Shown here piece after piece: positions 58,368 through 64,000 of a stretch of 64,000 nt of DNA. Made by a program: the position numbers and the translations under genes. Numbering within the stretch: position 1 is the first letter of the stretch; every line of letters starts with the position of its first letter. The notes beneath the pieces were generated by a model. The model was given only the letters and a program-made list of their open reading frames with translations, did no database searches and had not been told where the DNA came from. Origin of the DNA: a virus. The stretch spans positions 26,495-90,494 of IMG/VR virus record IMGVR_UViG_3300033153_006744, one strand, 5' to 3'.

Positions 58368-58475
58368 CTAAATATTATGATATATTAAAAACCCAACGAT
58401 ACCAACCGCAAGCCCCGCTAAAACTGTAATGCTTGCCCTAAAATGACGTATGCTTTTATTTTCTTCTTCAAACAT
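58368..58475 (-). CDS. Small membrane protein, 35 residues
   Basis: ATG at 58475 with GAGGTGAAAA, encoding MFEEENKSIRHFRASITVLA followed by a membrane helix (GLAVGIVGFLIYH). It overlaps no other gene and is in a row of coupled small genes. Function unknown. Confidence 0.5.
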   Translation of the reverse strand: MFEEENKSIRHFRASITVLAGLAVGIVGFLIYHNI

Positions 58476-58478
58476 TTT

Positions 58479-58586
58479 TCACCTCAAGCTTTTAGTTTTG
58501 TTGTCATTGTTTTCTTTATTTTTCAACCTACGCTCCAATTGTTTTCTTTTCAAAACTTGTCTTACTTCTTTGGTTCGCTTTAACAT
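58479..58586 (-). CDS. Small basic protein, 35 residues
   Basis: ATG at 58586, overlapping the stop of the previous gene as TAATG, with AAGGAGAAG in front. The product is a single basic helix (LKRTKEVRQVLKRKQLERRL). Translational coupling supports it. Function unknown. Confidence 0.48.
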   Translation of the reverse strand: MLKRTKEVRQVLKRKQLERRLKNKENNDNKTKSLR

Positions 58587-59209
58587 TACTTCTCCTTTTT
58601 AAAGTGTTTACAGCCTTTTTTCATATCTTTCTTATAAAGTATCTTGCCTTTTCCATGCTTAACACCTTTATAGCATTCACCTTCAAAATGTTCGCATTCA
58701 AGGCAAGTTTCAGAATAGCTCTGGATGAAGTCAAACTGTTTTTCTAGTGAACCATTGACAAGTATTGTGGAGTCAACGCCTTTTGTTATGCAGGTGTATC
58801 TAGAGTTAAAACTCAAACCCTTTTGCTTACACAGCTTATCTATTTCGTCAATAATTTTCTTTTCCTTAGCCTCTTTCTTAGTTTCTTGAATTATTTCTCC
58901 CAACCATTTAAGTTCTTTCTTTTGCTTAACTCTCGGATAATATTCGTTAATCATAACTCTGCGATCATTGTATGTGTTTTCATCACGATGTATCACTATG
59001 AAAACCTCGCTCCCAAGTTTACCCTCCGCTTTTCCGCAGTATGCTTTAATCCCAAAACTTTTTAAATGCTCTTCTATATTTTTAAACATTTCATATAACT
59101 CCTCCATGCTTCTTTTTTTTGGTTCTTCCTTTTCCAGCTGTTCCTTAATAGCCTTAATAGCTGCATCAGTAGCAATTTTTGTAATTTTATCTATAAATTC
59201 TTGTTTCAT
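58586..59209 (-). CDS. Unknown protein with C-terminal CxxC module
   Basis: A 207-residue basic helical protein. The N-terminus starts with KITKIATDAAIKAIKEQLEK; a middle domain follows with IKAYCGKAEGKLGSEVFIVI and KLCKQKGLSFNSRYTCITKG. The C-terminal 40 residues hold the recurrent Cys module: ETCLECEHFEGECYKG then KKGCKHFKKEK. Member of the phage's CxxC family. AAGGAGCAAT site. Confidence 0.58.
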   Translation of the reverse strand: MKQEFIDKITKIATDAAIKAIKEQLEKEEPKKRSMEELYEMFKNIEEHLKSFGIKAYCGKAEGKLGSEVFIVIHRDENTYNDRRVMINEYYPRVKQKKELKWLGEIIQETKKEAKEKKIIDEIDKLCKQKGLSFNSRYTCITKGVDSTILVNGSLEKQFDFIQSYSETCLECEHFEGECYKGVKHGKGKILYKKDMKKGCKHFKKEK

Positions 59210-59217
59210 ATTGCTCC

Positions 59218-59496
59218 TTATCGTTTGAAATTTTGCAATTCAGACTCAAGATTGTCTAATCTTTTCTCTGTTTTTCTATTTTTTAAATACTTATCTATCG
59301 CATATGTCAAAACTATTAAAAAGACTATAGCTTTATTTACATGGGGTAAATTTAAACCAAGCACTGAGCTAAATAATTCATTTAAAACAAAGTAATACAA
59401 CGCTATAGACATGCTAAACTCAAAAATTGTCAACATCATAGCAAAAGCTATGTACGAAAAAATCTCAAAACCACTCTTATTCTTTAAATCTTTCAT
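59218..59496 (-). CDS. Two-span membrane protein, 92 residues
   Basis: A 92-residue protein with two hydrophobic helices (IFSYIAFAMMLTIFEFSMSI with the following ALYYFVL; KAIVFLIVLTYAIDKYL) and a coiled-coil end (EKRLDNLESELQNFKR). The size and topology are holin-like, but membrane proteins without a lytic function share this plan. AAAGGAGATAAG site. Confidence 0.55.
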   Translation of the reverse strand: MKDLKNKSGFEIFSYIAFAMMLTIFEFSMSIALYYFVLNELFSSVLGLNLPHVNKAIVFLIVLTYAIDKYLKNRKTEKRLDNLESELQNFKR

Positions 59497-59506
59497 CTTA
59501 TCTCCT

Positions 59507-59833
59507 TTATTTTCTATATTTTTCTTTTAAATATTTATGTTTTATTCCAGATACATAAGCTCCAGTAACTCCAATTTTCTCAGCTATCCAAGCAGGCCTT
59601 TTCTCCTGTTTTATATATCCTATAATTAATTTTTTTCTTTCATCTTTTTGTTTTGTTAAAATGTTATCTGTTAATTTAATGCCATTTTTCTTTAAATATT
59701 TCCCTATAGTCATTACAGAAAGCCCTAACTCTTTAGCAATATCTTTAACTTTAATCCCAGCTTTATACATCTCAATCATTTTATCTTGTGCTTCTTGTGA
59801 TTGAGCTTGTTGTCTTCCTCTTTTGTTAGTCAT
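59507..59833 (-). CDS. Double helix-turn-helix protein
   Basis: From the ATG at 59833 (GGGGACTTAAAA), 108 residues. The first HTH is IEMYKAGIKVKDIAKELGLS with the following VMTIGKYLKKNG (resolvase/Hin-type). A second HTH-like stretch follows (PAWIAEKIGVTGAYVSGIKH). The N-terminal basic tail (TNKRGRQQAQSQEA) may enter the DNA groove. A transcription regulator is likely. Its start overlaps the preceding CxxC gene by 8 bp. Confidence 0.65.
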   Translation of the reverse strand: MTNKRGRQQAQSQEAQDKMIEMYKAGIKVKDIAKELGLSVMTIGKYLKKNGIKLTDNILTKQKDERKKLIIGYIKQEKRPAWIAEKIGVTGAYVSGIKHKYLKEKYRK

Positions 59834-60113
59834 TTTTAAGTCCCCATTCGCTATTTTTATTTTTTTGACATCTATTTTCAAATTTAGACTCGCCACAACA
59901 AGAGGCGGCACCCCCCATTACAAACCTCGCGCTATGTTTGCAGTTTTCGCAATTCTTCATTTTCTCAATCCGCTCTTTTAATTTATCATTCTCATCAGAT
60001 ATTAAATATCTTATTTCACATTGCGTATTTTCGTTTTTCTTGCATAACTCAATTTCATGTTGCAATTCTTCAATCTTTAAGTTTAAGCTTTCAAAAATTT
60101 GTTTGTCGTTCAT
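59826..60113 (-). CDS. Small coiled-coil/CxxC-module protein
   Basis: From the ATG at 60113 (AAGGAGATATAAC), 95 residues: coiled coil (FESLNLKIEELQHEIELCKK; ENDKLKERIEKMKNCENCKH) then NCENCKHSARFVMGGAASCC and ENRCQKNKNSEW. It shares ATGA with its upstream neighbour's stop. It is one of three adjacent paralogues (59826, 60110, 60922) that share the KIEKM-x-N-C-x-N-C-K hinge. Confidence 0.6.
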   Translation of the reverse strand: MNDKQIFESLNLKIEELQHEIELCKKNENTQCEIRYLISDENDKLKERIEKMKNCENCKHSARFVMGGAASCCGESKFENRCQKNKNSEWGLKND

Positions 60114-60721
60114 GTTATATCTCCTTGCATCCAACTATCTTTAATTAACTTCCAATATTCACACTTATCTGCAGTTTTTACTGTTTCCCCTGTTATTTCA
60201 CATTCCAACCAAGGGTCTGAGCCTTGATAATGTTCTCTAAAACAATGTTTGCAGTTGCCGCAATTTCCCATTTTCTCGATTTGTTTTTTAAGCTCCTTGT
60301 TTTCTTTCTTAAGTAAGCAAATATCTTCAGATAAAACCTCAGTTAATGTTCTATTGTCACATTGTTTATTCTTCATTTCTGTTCCTTTTTTTAGGTAAAT
60401 CATGTTTATATCATCTTTTATTTCATATGTGAACCCTAAAGGCCCTTTTTCGTCAACATATAACACATCTTTCGTTTCAGGTTTTGGATATTCAACTTCA
60501 TCTGTTTCAACATTTTTTATATCTCCAGTCTTAGTGTCAACTTCAACGTGTAATGCTTTTAATTTGTCTTTCTCATTCGTCATTTTATTCTTAATATAAT
60601 TATTAATCAACAACGATAAAATAATTTCATTACCCTGAACATCATATAAAGTCTTTTCGTCTTTTTCATAATAATTTACTAACCACCCATCTTCAAATGT
60701 AGAATAAATTAACTTATTCAA
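60110..60721 (-). CDS. Unknown protein with C-terminal coiled-coil/CxxC module
   Basis: A 203-residue protein with a TTG start at 60721 (AGAAGG about 15 bases upstream, so weak); no better in-frame start has a site. N-terminal beta region (NKLIYSTFEDGWLVNYYEKD; DVLYVDEKGPLGFTYEIKDD), then the module CLLKKENKELKKQIEKMGNC with GNCGNCKHCFREHYQGSD, WLECEITG and DKCEYWKL, that is CxxCxxC...C...C..W. The module is shared with the two neighbouring genes. Confidence 0.55.
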   Translation of the reverse strand: MNKLIYSTFEDGWLVNYYEKDEKTLYDVQGNEIILSLLINNYIKNKMTNEKDKLKALHVEVDTKTGDIKNVETDEVEYPKPETKDVLYVDEKGPLGFTYEIKDDINMIYLKKGTEMKNKQCDNRTLTEVLSEDICLLKKENKELKKQIEKMGNCGNCKHCFREHYQGSDPWLECEITGETVKTADKCEYWKLIKDSWMQGDIT

Positions 60722-60755
60722 ATTTATGAAAAATCCTTCTCTTATGTTTAACTAT

Positions 60756-60929
60756 TTATCGTTGCGTGACATTTCTATGCCTCCTTACCTTAACTCGTTT
60801 AACTTCTTTTTTCTCTAGCATGTTTATATCTTTGCTCTTCAAGTAAATATTTGCAACCCAAAGAATAATAAAGAATATAAGCAAGATTAATATAGTGTTA
60901 AATAGTTTCTTATAATATTTGTCAAACAT
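60756..60929 (-). CDS. Small membrane protein, 57 residues
   Basis: From the ATG at 60929 (GGGAGCCTGCCA in front), overlapping the preceding stop by 8 bp. One membrane helix (NTILILLIFFIILWVANIYL) followed by a basic tail (KKEVKRVKVRRHRNV). Starts further upstream (to 61040) would sit inside the preceding gene without a site. Function unknown. Confidence 0.52.
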   Translation of the reverse strand: MFDKYYKKLFNTILILLIFFIILWVANIYLKSKDINMLEKKEVKRVKVRRHRNVTQR

Positions 60930-61221
60930 TGGCAGGCTCCCAAAACTTATGGCGATTATCATGGCATTCATGTTTGTCACCTCTAAATTTATCAGAAATG
61001 CACATTCTAGCAAGACCATTGTAATCTCTACAGTTTTCACAACGCCTCATTTTCTCTACCTTATTTTTAAGGCTTTTATTTTCTCTTTGTAATATATGAA
61101 GCATCTGTTCAAGTTCCTCAAAAGCTGCAATATCTAAAGACGATAAACGCTTGTCGATTAACATTTGTCTTATTGTCTCTTTAAATCCTGTAAATATTCT
61201 ATATTTTTCTTCTTCCGTCAT
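60922..61221 (-). CDS. Small coiled-coil/CxxC-module protein
   Basis: A 99-residue protein: helical N-terminus (TEEEKYRIFTGFKETIRQML), coiled coil (HILQRENKSLKNKVEKMRRC) and Cys module CENCRDYNGLARMCISDKF followed by HECHDNRHKFW. Third of the three paralogues at 59826-61221 and close to them in layout, arguing for tandem duplication. GGGGGGTATT site. Confidence 0.6.
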   Translation of the reverse strand: MTEEEKYRIFTGFKETIRQMLIDKRLSSLDIAAFEELEQMLHILQRENKSLKNKVEKMRRCENCRDYNGLARMCISDKFRGDKHECHDNRHKFWEPANV

Positions 61222-61230
61222 AATACCCCC

Positions 61231-61308
61231 CTAAGTCAACTTTACATATTCATAAATTGTCATAAACAATTGAACCAAATATAACATAAATGTGAATAGA
61301 TTAAACAT
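61231..61308 (-). CDS. Micro-protein with membrane helix, 25 residues
   Basis: Gene of 25 codons with AAAAGGATAAAG just before the ATG at 61308; the product is one hydrophobic stretch (NLFTFMLYLVQLFMTIYEYV). It is directly after a truncated HTH gene fragment, whose stop is 3 bp away. Coding is plausible but not certain because of the short length. Confidence 0.35.
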   Translation of the reverse strand: MFNLFTFMLYLVQLFMTIYEYVKLT

Positions 61309-61310
61309 CT

Positions 61311-61436
61311 TTATCCTTTTAATTTGTTTCTAGTTTCTCTTAATGTTTTAGCTCTATCCTTTATGAATTTCTCTTTTTCTTCTTTTGTTAAACTATCATA
61401 ATATTCAGTTAAACTGTGAGACTTAAAACTTAAATG
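61311..61436 (-). pseudogene. Truncated copy of the HTH gene at 63467
   Basis: The minus-strand codons read HLSFKSHSLTEYYDSLTKEE, continue as KEKFIKDRAKTLRETRNK, then end LKG-stop. They are identical to the start of the visible HTH gene at 63467-64000 over 114 bases (61323-61436). There is no start codon in frame; a GTG with GGAGGTGAG lies upstream but in a different frame, and a stop follows within eight codons. So the fragment is frameshifted at one end and cut at the other: a remnant left by duplication or recombination. Confidence 0.6.
61323..61436. repeat. 114-bp direct repeat, copy 1
   Basis: Identical base for base to 63887-64000. The other copy runs to the window edge, so the true repeat could be longer on that side only if it also continues past 61436, where this copy changes to a T-rich tract. 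Confidence 0.85.
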
Positions 61437-61465
61437 TTTTTATTGTTTTCACATCTCACCTCCAC

Positions 61466-61541
61466 GGGTAACACATCAATTTTGTCCTAACCATATATTG
61501 TGTTATTTATAAAATTATAAAACGCCATCAACGTGTTACCC
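61466..61541. repeat. Inverted repeat GGGTAACAC
   Basis: GGGTAACAC (61466-61474) and GTGTTACCC (61533-61541) form a 9-base inverted pair separated by 58 bases in a short gap without a gene. Flanking bases (ATCA, TGAT) extend partial symmetry. Candidate protein-binding pair near the truncated gene; no T-run follows, so not a terminator. Confidence 0.35.
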
Positions 61542-61549
61542 TATATAGA

Positions 61550-61780
61550 TTAAAATCTTCTAGCCTTTAAATATTCTTTAAACTCATCTGTGCTCAATCT
61601 GGTAACATCAAATGTTGTGATTGATGTGTTTCTTTTAAAATATTCCCTTGTCTCTTTATTTTGATAAATGCCATATTCAGAGTCAAATAACTCAACAGTT
61701 CCGATGTAATCAAAATGTTTCGGGTTGTGAGCTTTGTCAAAGCCTACTACGTTATATAAACCTAATGCACTAAAAATCAT
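61550..61780 (-). CDS. Unknown protein, 76 residues
   Basis: A 76-residue protein with AAGGAGGTAATT at the start. Sequence MIFSALGLYNVVGFDKAHNP then YIGTVELFDSEYGIYQNKET, ending with FDVTRLSTDEFKEYLKARRF, a small alpha/beta fold. No family. The leader contains the TGAGCAA hairpin at 61816-61831. Confidence 0.55.
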   Translation of the reverse strand: MIFSALGLYNVVGFDKAHNPKHFDYIGTVELFDSEYGIYQNKETREYFKRNTSITTFDVTRLSTDEFKEYLKARRF

Positions 61781-61815
61781 AATTACCTCCTTAATAAAAT
61801 TAACAAGCAGCTTAA

Positions 61816-61831
61816 AGACTTGCTCATGTCT
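61816..61831 (-). promoter_or_regulatory. Leader hairpin with TGAGCAA loop
   Basis: Minus strand AGAC-ATGAGCAA-GTCT, four pairs with an eight-base loop, between the stop at 61841 and the ATG at 61780. Matches 45820-45835 in loop and layout with one compensatory change. A weak TTGGAA-17-TTATTT promoter-like pair lies upstream within the previous gene. Confidence 0.4.
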
Positions 61832-61840
61832 GATTAAAAA

Positions 61841-62116
61841 CTATTTCCAAATAACATATCCAAAAGTTTTATTCCAATCTCGACTACAAGACATATAAAA
61901 ACCGTCATATCCTTGCTCTTCATGTTTTTTCAATTCTTCTGTAGTCATGTCAAAATAAGATATGTCTAAGTTAGGGCGTGCTTGTCTTAAAAACTCAACT
62001 TGACCTTTTCTCGAAGCTATTGTTTTAAGCCCTTTTATTAGACTTAAAATTTCTTCTACACTTTTGTCAAACATTATTGCATTTTCAATTGCATTTAATT
62101 TTTCTTGTCTAGTCAT
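61841..62116 (-). CDS. Unknown protein, 91 residues
   Basis: A 91-residue protein: helical first half (TRQEKLNAIENAIMFDKSVE; ILSLIKGLKTIASRKGQVEF) and aromatic second half (DISYFDMTTEELKKHEEQGY; YMSCSRDWNKTFGYVIWK). First gene behind an early-type promoter with hairpin; leader AAAGGAGATTAAG is the same as before the cargo operon's first gene. No family recognised. Confidence 0.58.
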   Translation of the reverse strand: MTRQEKLNAIENAIMFDKSVEEILSLIKGLKTIASRKGQVEFLRQARPNLDISYFDMTTEELKKHEEQGYDGFYMSCSRDWNKTFGYVIWK

Positions 62117-62140
62117 CTTAATCTCCTTTAATTACTTTTT

Positions 62141-62202
62141 AGTTAAGAACCTTTTCCTTAACTCTATATATGCAATATAATGTATTTTGAGGTAATTGTC
62201 AA
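62141..62202 (-). promoter_or_regulatory. Early-type promoter with leader hairpin (before 62116)
   Basis: Minus strand: -35 TTGACA (62197-62202), 17-bp spacer, -10 TATATT (62174-62179). Hairpin with outer stem AGTTAAG/CTTAACT (62141-62163) and loop GAAAAGGTT. The downstream leader is almost identical to that of the cargo promoter at 29061. Confidence 0.72.
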
Positions 62203-62253
62203 GTAAAATGTTAAATAAAATTGAAATAAAATGAAACAAAGTGTAAGCCGTTG

Positions 62254-62463
62254 TTATTGCTTAGTGTTTTCTGCTTCTTTTTCTTTGTATTTCAGCCATG
62301 AATTAAACATTTTTAAGATCTCATCATAACCTCTTTTTTTTGCTATGCTATATGGGCTTTCACCGTCTTCTTTTTTCTTGCAATCTGCACCCTGTTTTAA
62401 TAGGGTTTTAATTAGGTCTGTGTTTTTATAGAAGACTGCTTCCATTAGTTTAGAGTATTTCAT
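62254..62463 (-). CDS. Small ankyrin-repeat protein
   Basis: From the ATG at 62463 (AAGGAGGACAA), 69 residues. YSKLMEAVFYKNTDLIKTLL and KQGADCKKKEDGESPYSIAK with the following KRGYDEILKMF make about one and a half to two ankyrin repeats ('LM.A.....d.vk.LL..GAd...kd..G.sp...A...g'). Ankyrin repeats mediate protein contacts, so binding of a host protein is plausible. Its ATG overlaps the preceding stop (ATGA). Confidence 0.65.
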   Translation of the reverse strand: MKYSKLMEAVFYKNTDLIKTLLKQGADCKKKEDGESPYSIAKKRGYDEILKMFNSWLKYKEKEAENTKQ

Positions 62464-62600
62464 TTGTCCTCCTTGAGAACCCACTTTAAAGCGTTAACTA
62501 CACTAATTATACTAAACCAGTCATCGCTCCCATGCTCATAATCATTTTTTTCTTTTTCTAATTCTTCTATATATTTTAGTATCTCTTCTCTACTCTTCAT
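62460..62600 (-). CDS. Small acidic helical protein, 46 residues
   Basis: Short gene, ATG at 62600 with GAGGTGCTTAA upstream; its TGA overlaps the ankyrin gene's ATG. Sequence MKSREEILKYIEELEKEKND then DDWFSIISVVNALKWVLKED, two helices. It overlaps the end of the 62590 gene by 11 bp. The chain of overlaps supports coding. Confidence 0.5.
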   Translation of the reverse strand: MKSREEILKYIEELEKEKNDYEHGSDDWFSIISVVNALKWVLKEDK

Positions 62601-63465
62601 TTAAGCACCTCTCTAGTTCATCAGTTATAACGTGCCACCCCTTCAACTTGTGATTTTCTCTTTGCATAATCATCCATTGCAATGTTTTTTTTGTGGCAAA
62701 TAAGAATCTTTTTTGAATGTAGTTAATTGGCATCATGTCAGTTAACGCGTTTTCAAATTCAAGCTTTGCCACCTCAATATTTAATTCTTTTTTAACATAA
62801 CTTTTATATTTCTTCCAAGCTTCCTTATCTTTCAAAATATGTATTCTATGATTTAAATCTCCTAAACTTTCACCGTCTATAAGCCCCTCAAAATCACTAA
62901 AAAAAAGCGGCCTGTCAAGTATGTTGTGCATGGTGCTAGTAGACAACGTAACAGTATCTTTCTTGTAGGTGTCAATTTGCTTCCATAATTTCAAAGTTGC
63001 ATCTATTTCAAAGAAATAATAGCTTTCACCACAATATTCAGCCTTAACTTTTTCAATGAATTTTGTGTCAATTTTATCATAGCTTTGATGCGCTGCCCTA
63101 CAAGCCCTCATGAAGTCAAGGGGAACGAAATAGCGAGCATTTGTTAAGTTTAGCGCCCTTTTTATGATACTTTTTGAAACATTCTCACTATCTTCTGGTT
63201 CAATTTTACAGAAGTCTGAAATTGTGTGTCTCATGCTAATAAATTTAGGTTGATTTTTATAAATCTTTGCAAACAACCTTAAAATTTTTGAATGCGGGTG
63301 ACAATCAACCCAATCGTCACCAAATCTTTCACGCCCTCTTTTGTTCAATTTTTCATCTTCTTTAATCAAGCGTAAAATTAATTTTAGGTCGTTTTCCCCA
63401 CTTTCAAACCGATTGAGGTAGGGGTGTTTCTCGGTAAACTTGTCGATAAGCTTAACTTTAGTCAT
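62590..63465 (-). CDS. Unknown protein, 291 residues
   Basis: A 291-residue protein with no recognised family. Alpha-helical throughout with a His/Trp-rich part (RERFGDDWVDCHPHSKILRL; PKFISMRHTISDFCKIEPED), a central KVKAEYCGESYYFFEIDATL and a C-terminus with YIQKRFLFATKKTLQWMIMQ. No Walker, HNH or methylase motif. ATAGGAGTTTAGT site. It follows the HTH gene at the window end and starts 2 bp before that gene's stop. Possibly replication- or regulation-linked, but this is only position. Confidence 0.55.
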   Translation of the reverse strand: MTKVKLIDKFTEKHPYLNRFESGENDLKLILRLIKEDEKLNKRGRERFGDDWVDCHPHSKILRLFAKIYKNQPKFISMRHTISDFCKIEPEDSENVSKSIIKRALNLTNARYFVPLDFMRACRAAHQSYDKIDTKFIEKVKAEYCGESYYFFEIDATLKLWKQIDTYKKDTVTLSTSTMHNILDRPLFFSDFEGLIDGESLGDLNHRIHILKDKEAWKKYKSYVKKELNIEVAKLEFENALTDMMPINYIQKRFLFATKKTLQWMIMQRENHKLKGWHVITDELERCLNEE

Positions 63466-63466
63466 A

Positions 63467-64000
63467 CTAAACTCCTATATTGTTATTTTTAAAATATTTA
63501 CCTAACTTTCTTAACGCCTCTTTCTCTATATACCTTATCATGTCAACCGATAAGGTCTTTTCTTCATAACCTTCTTCATATAATTTTATTGCAACTTCTT
63601 TTAATGTAGCTGCTTTTGTTTTTAAATTAGACTTAGCTTGATAATAAATTTTATGATTTCGTTCTTTACTTTTCACGCAAGCAACTGTGTACTTTTTAAT
63701 ACCGATCTTTTTTGCGATTTCAGAATTATTCAAGCCACTTTTCGCCATCTCAATTATTGCATTGTCTCTGTCCTCTATTGCTTTAGATTTCTGTTTTCTT
63801 GGAAATGAAAAGCCTTCTTTCTTTAAGAAATTCATAACAGTAACCCTAGTTAGTTGCACAGCCTTTGTTATATCTTTTAATGCAGCTTTGTTTCTAGTTT
63901 CTCTTAATGTTTTAGCTCTATCCTTTATGAATTTCTCTTTTTCTTCTTTTGTTAAACTATCATAATATTCAGTTAAACTGTGAGACTTAAAACTTAAATG
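63467..64000 (-). CDS. HTH DNA-binding protein, partial (N-terminus outside window)
   Basis: Open frame of 177 residues that enters from beyond the right edge; a GTG at 63859 is only an internal codon. The charged helix RNKAALKDITKAVQLTRVTV with MNFLKKEG forms a first HTH. NAIIEMAKSGLNNSEIAKKI with GIKKYTVACVKSKE is a second, resolvase-type HTH (residues about 90-120 of the visible part). The tail is basic. Likely a transcription or partition regulator. The first 114 bases inside the window are repeated exactly at 61323-61436, where they form a truncated remnant. Confidence 0.65.
   Translation of the reverse strand, partial: HLSFKSHSLTEYYDSLTKEEKEKFIKDRAKTLRETRNKAALKDITKAVQLTRVTVMNFLKKEGFSFPRKQKSKAIEDRDNAIIEMAKSGLNNSEIAKKIGIKKYTVACVKSKERNHKIYYQAKSNLKTKAATLKEVAIKLYEEGYEEKTLSVDMIRYIEKEALRKLGKYFKNNNIGV
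63887..64000. repeat. 114-bp direct repeat, copy 2
   Basis: Exact copy of 61323-61436, running to the window edge. It encodes the visible N-terminal part of the HTH gene. The repeat distance is 2564 bp, enough for homologous recombination that would delete or duplicate the genes between. Confidence 0.85.

Noticed and set aside
1-64000. CRISPR array accompanying the csf-like genes
   Set aside because: I looked in the gaps around the csf-like and Cas6-like genes and across the window for regularly spaced 25-40-base repeats and saw none. The iterons at 54986 are too closely spaced for spacers.
1-64000. tRNA genes
   Set aside because: No cloverleaf with a TTCRA-type T-loop and paired acceptor ends was seen; gaps are short and AT-rich.
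63887-64000. The 114-bp repeat as the phage's terminal direct repeat
   Set aside because: Copy 1 is internal and interrupts a gene remnant, and neither copy is followed by a natural end that can be seen here.

Overview
The window is part of the genome of a contractile-tailed (myovirus-type) phage or prophage of an AT-rich bacterium. Head genes (HK97-fold capsid, XkdF-type protease, Mu F-like protein, portal), tail sheath and tube, a tape measure and a Mu/P2-style baseplate are all recognisable. Genes sit nose to tail with strong GGAGG-type ribosome binding sites and ATGA/TAATG overlaps. Signal peptides and a soluble transglycosylase fit a Gram-negative host, but the host cannot be named. No integrase, polymerase, helicase or tRNA gene is visible, and both ends of the window cut through genes, so the genome is longer than 64 kb. 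Every gene except one (an HNH endonuclease at 46170-46745) is on the minus strand, so transcription runs from high to low coordinates.

Layout in the direction of transcription. 64000-48848: many small early-type genes. These are HTH proteins, small membrane proteins, a MazZ-like nucleotide pyrophosphohydrolase, a large family of short Cys-rich (CxxC) proteins, a TerS- or regulator-like HTH/coiled-coil protein preceded by four iteron-like repeats, and a Rha-like regulator. 48826-47129: terminase large subunit. 46919-40511: a second block of small genes, the HNH element and a secreted lytic transglycosylase. 40430-37416: a Cas6-like protein, a ParB-DNA methyltransferase fusion and a ParB paralogue. 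37414-29198: portal, head morphogenesis, protease, scaffold, capsid and neck genes. 29034-22313: a cargo module. 22206-1: tail genes, with a fibre/adhesin block placed between the tail chaperones and the tape measure.

The cargo module is the most striking part. Between head and tail genes lie proteins that read as Csf2 (Cas7-type), Csf3 (Cas5-type) and Csf1 (zinc-containing) of type IV CRISPR-Cas. They are interleaved with a CysH-like PAPS-reductase-fold protein and an IbrA/IbrB pair (PP-loop protein plus ParB-like protein). No CRISPR array, DinG helicase or adaptation gene is visible. A Cas6-like RAMP protein lies about 11 kb upstream beside the ParB-methyltransferase gene. This suggests a phage-borne, array-less type IV-B-like ribonucleoprotein linked to PAPS-reductase-type chemistry; the function is unknown.

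Two promoter families can be read directly. Early-type promoters have TTGACA, a 17-bp spacer and a TATAAT-like box, and most are followed at the predicted transcript start by a short hairpin with an AAAAGGT-like loop. Other promoters have an extended -10 of the form TGG-CATAAT, and three of the four sit at structural or cargo boundaries. The cargo module has early-type promoters inside a block of late genes, so it is probably expressed early and independently of the virion genes.
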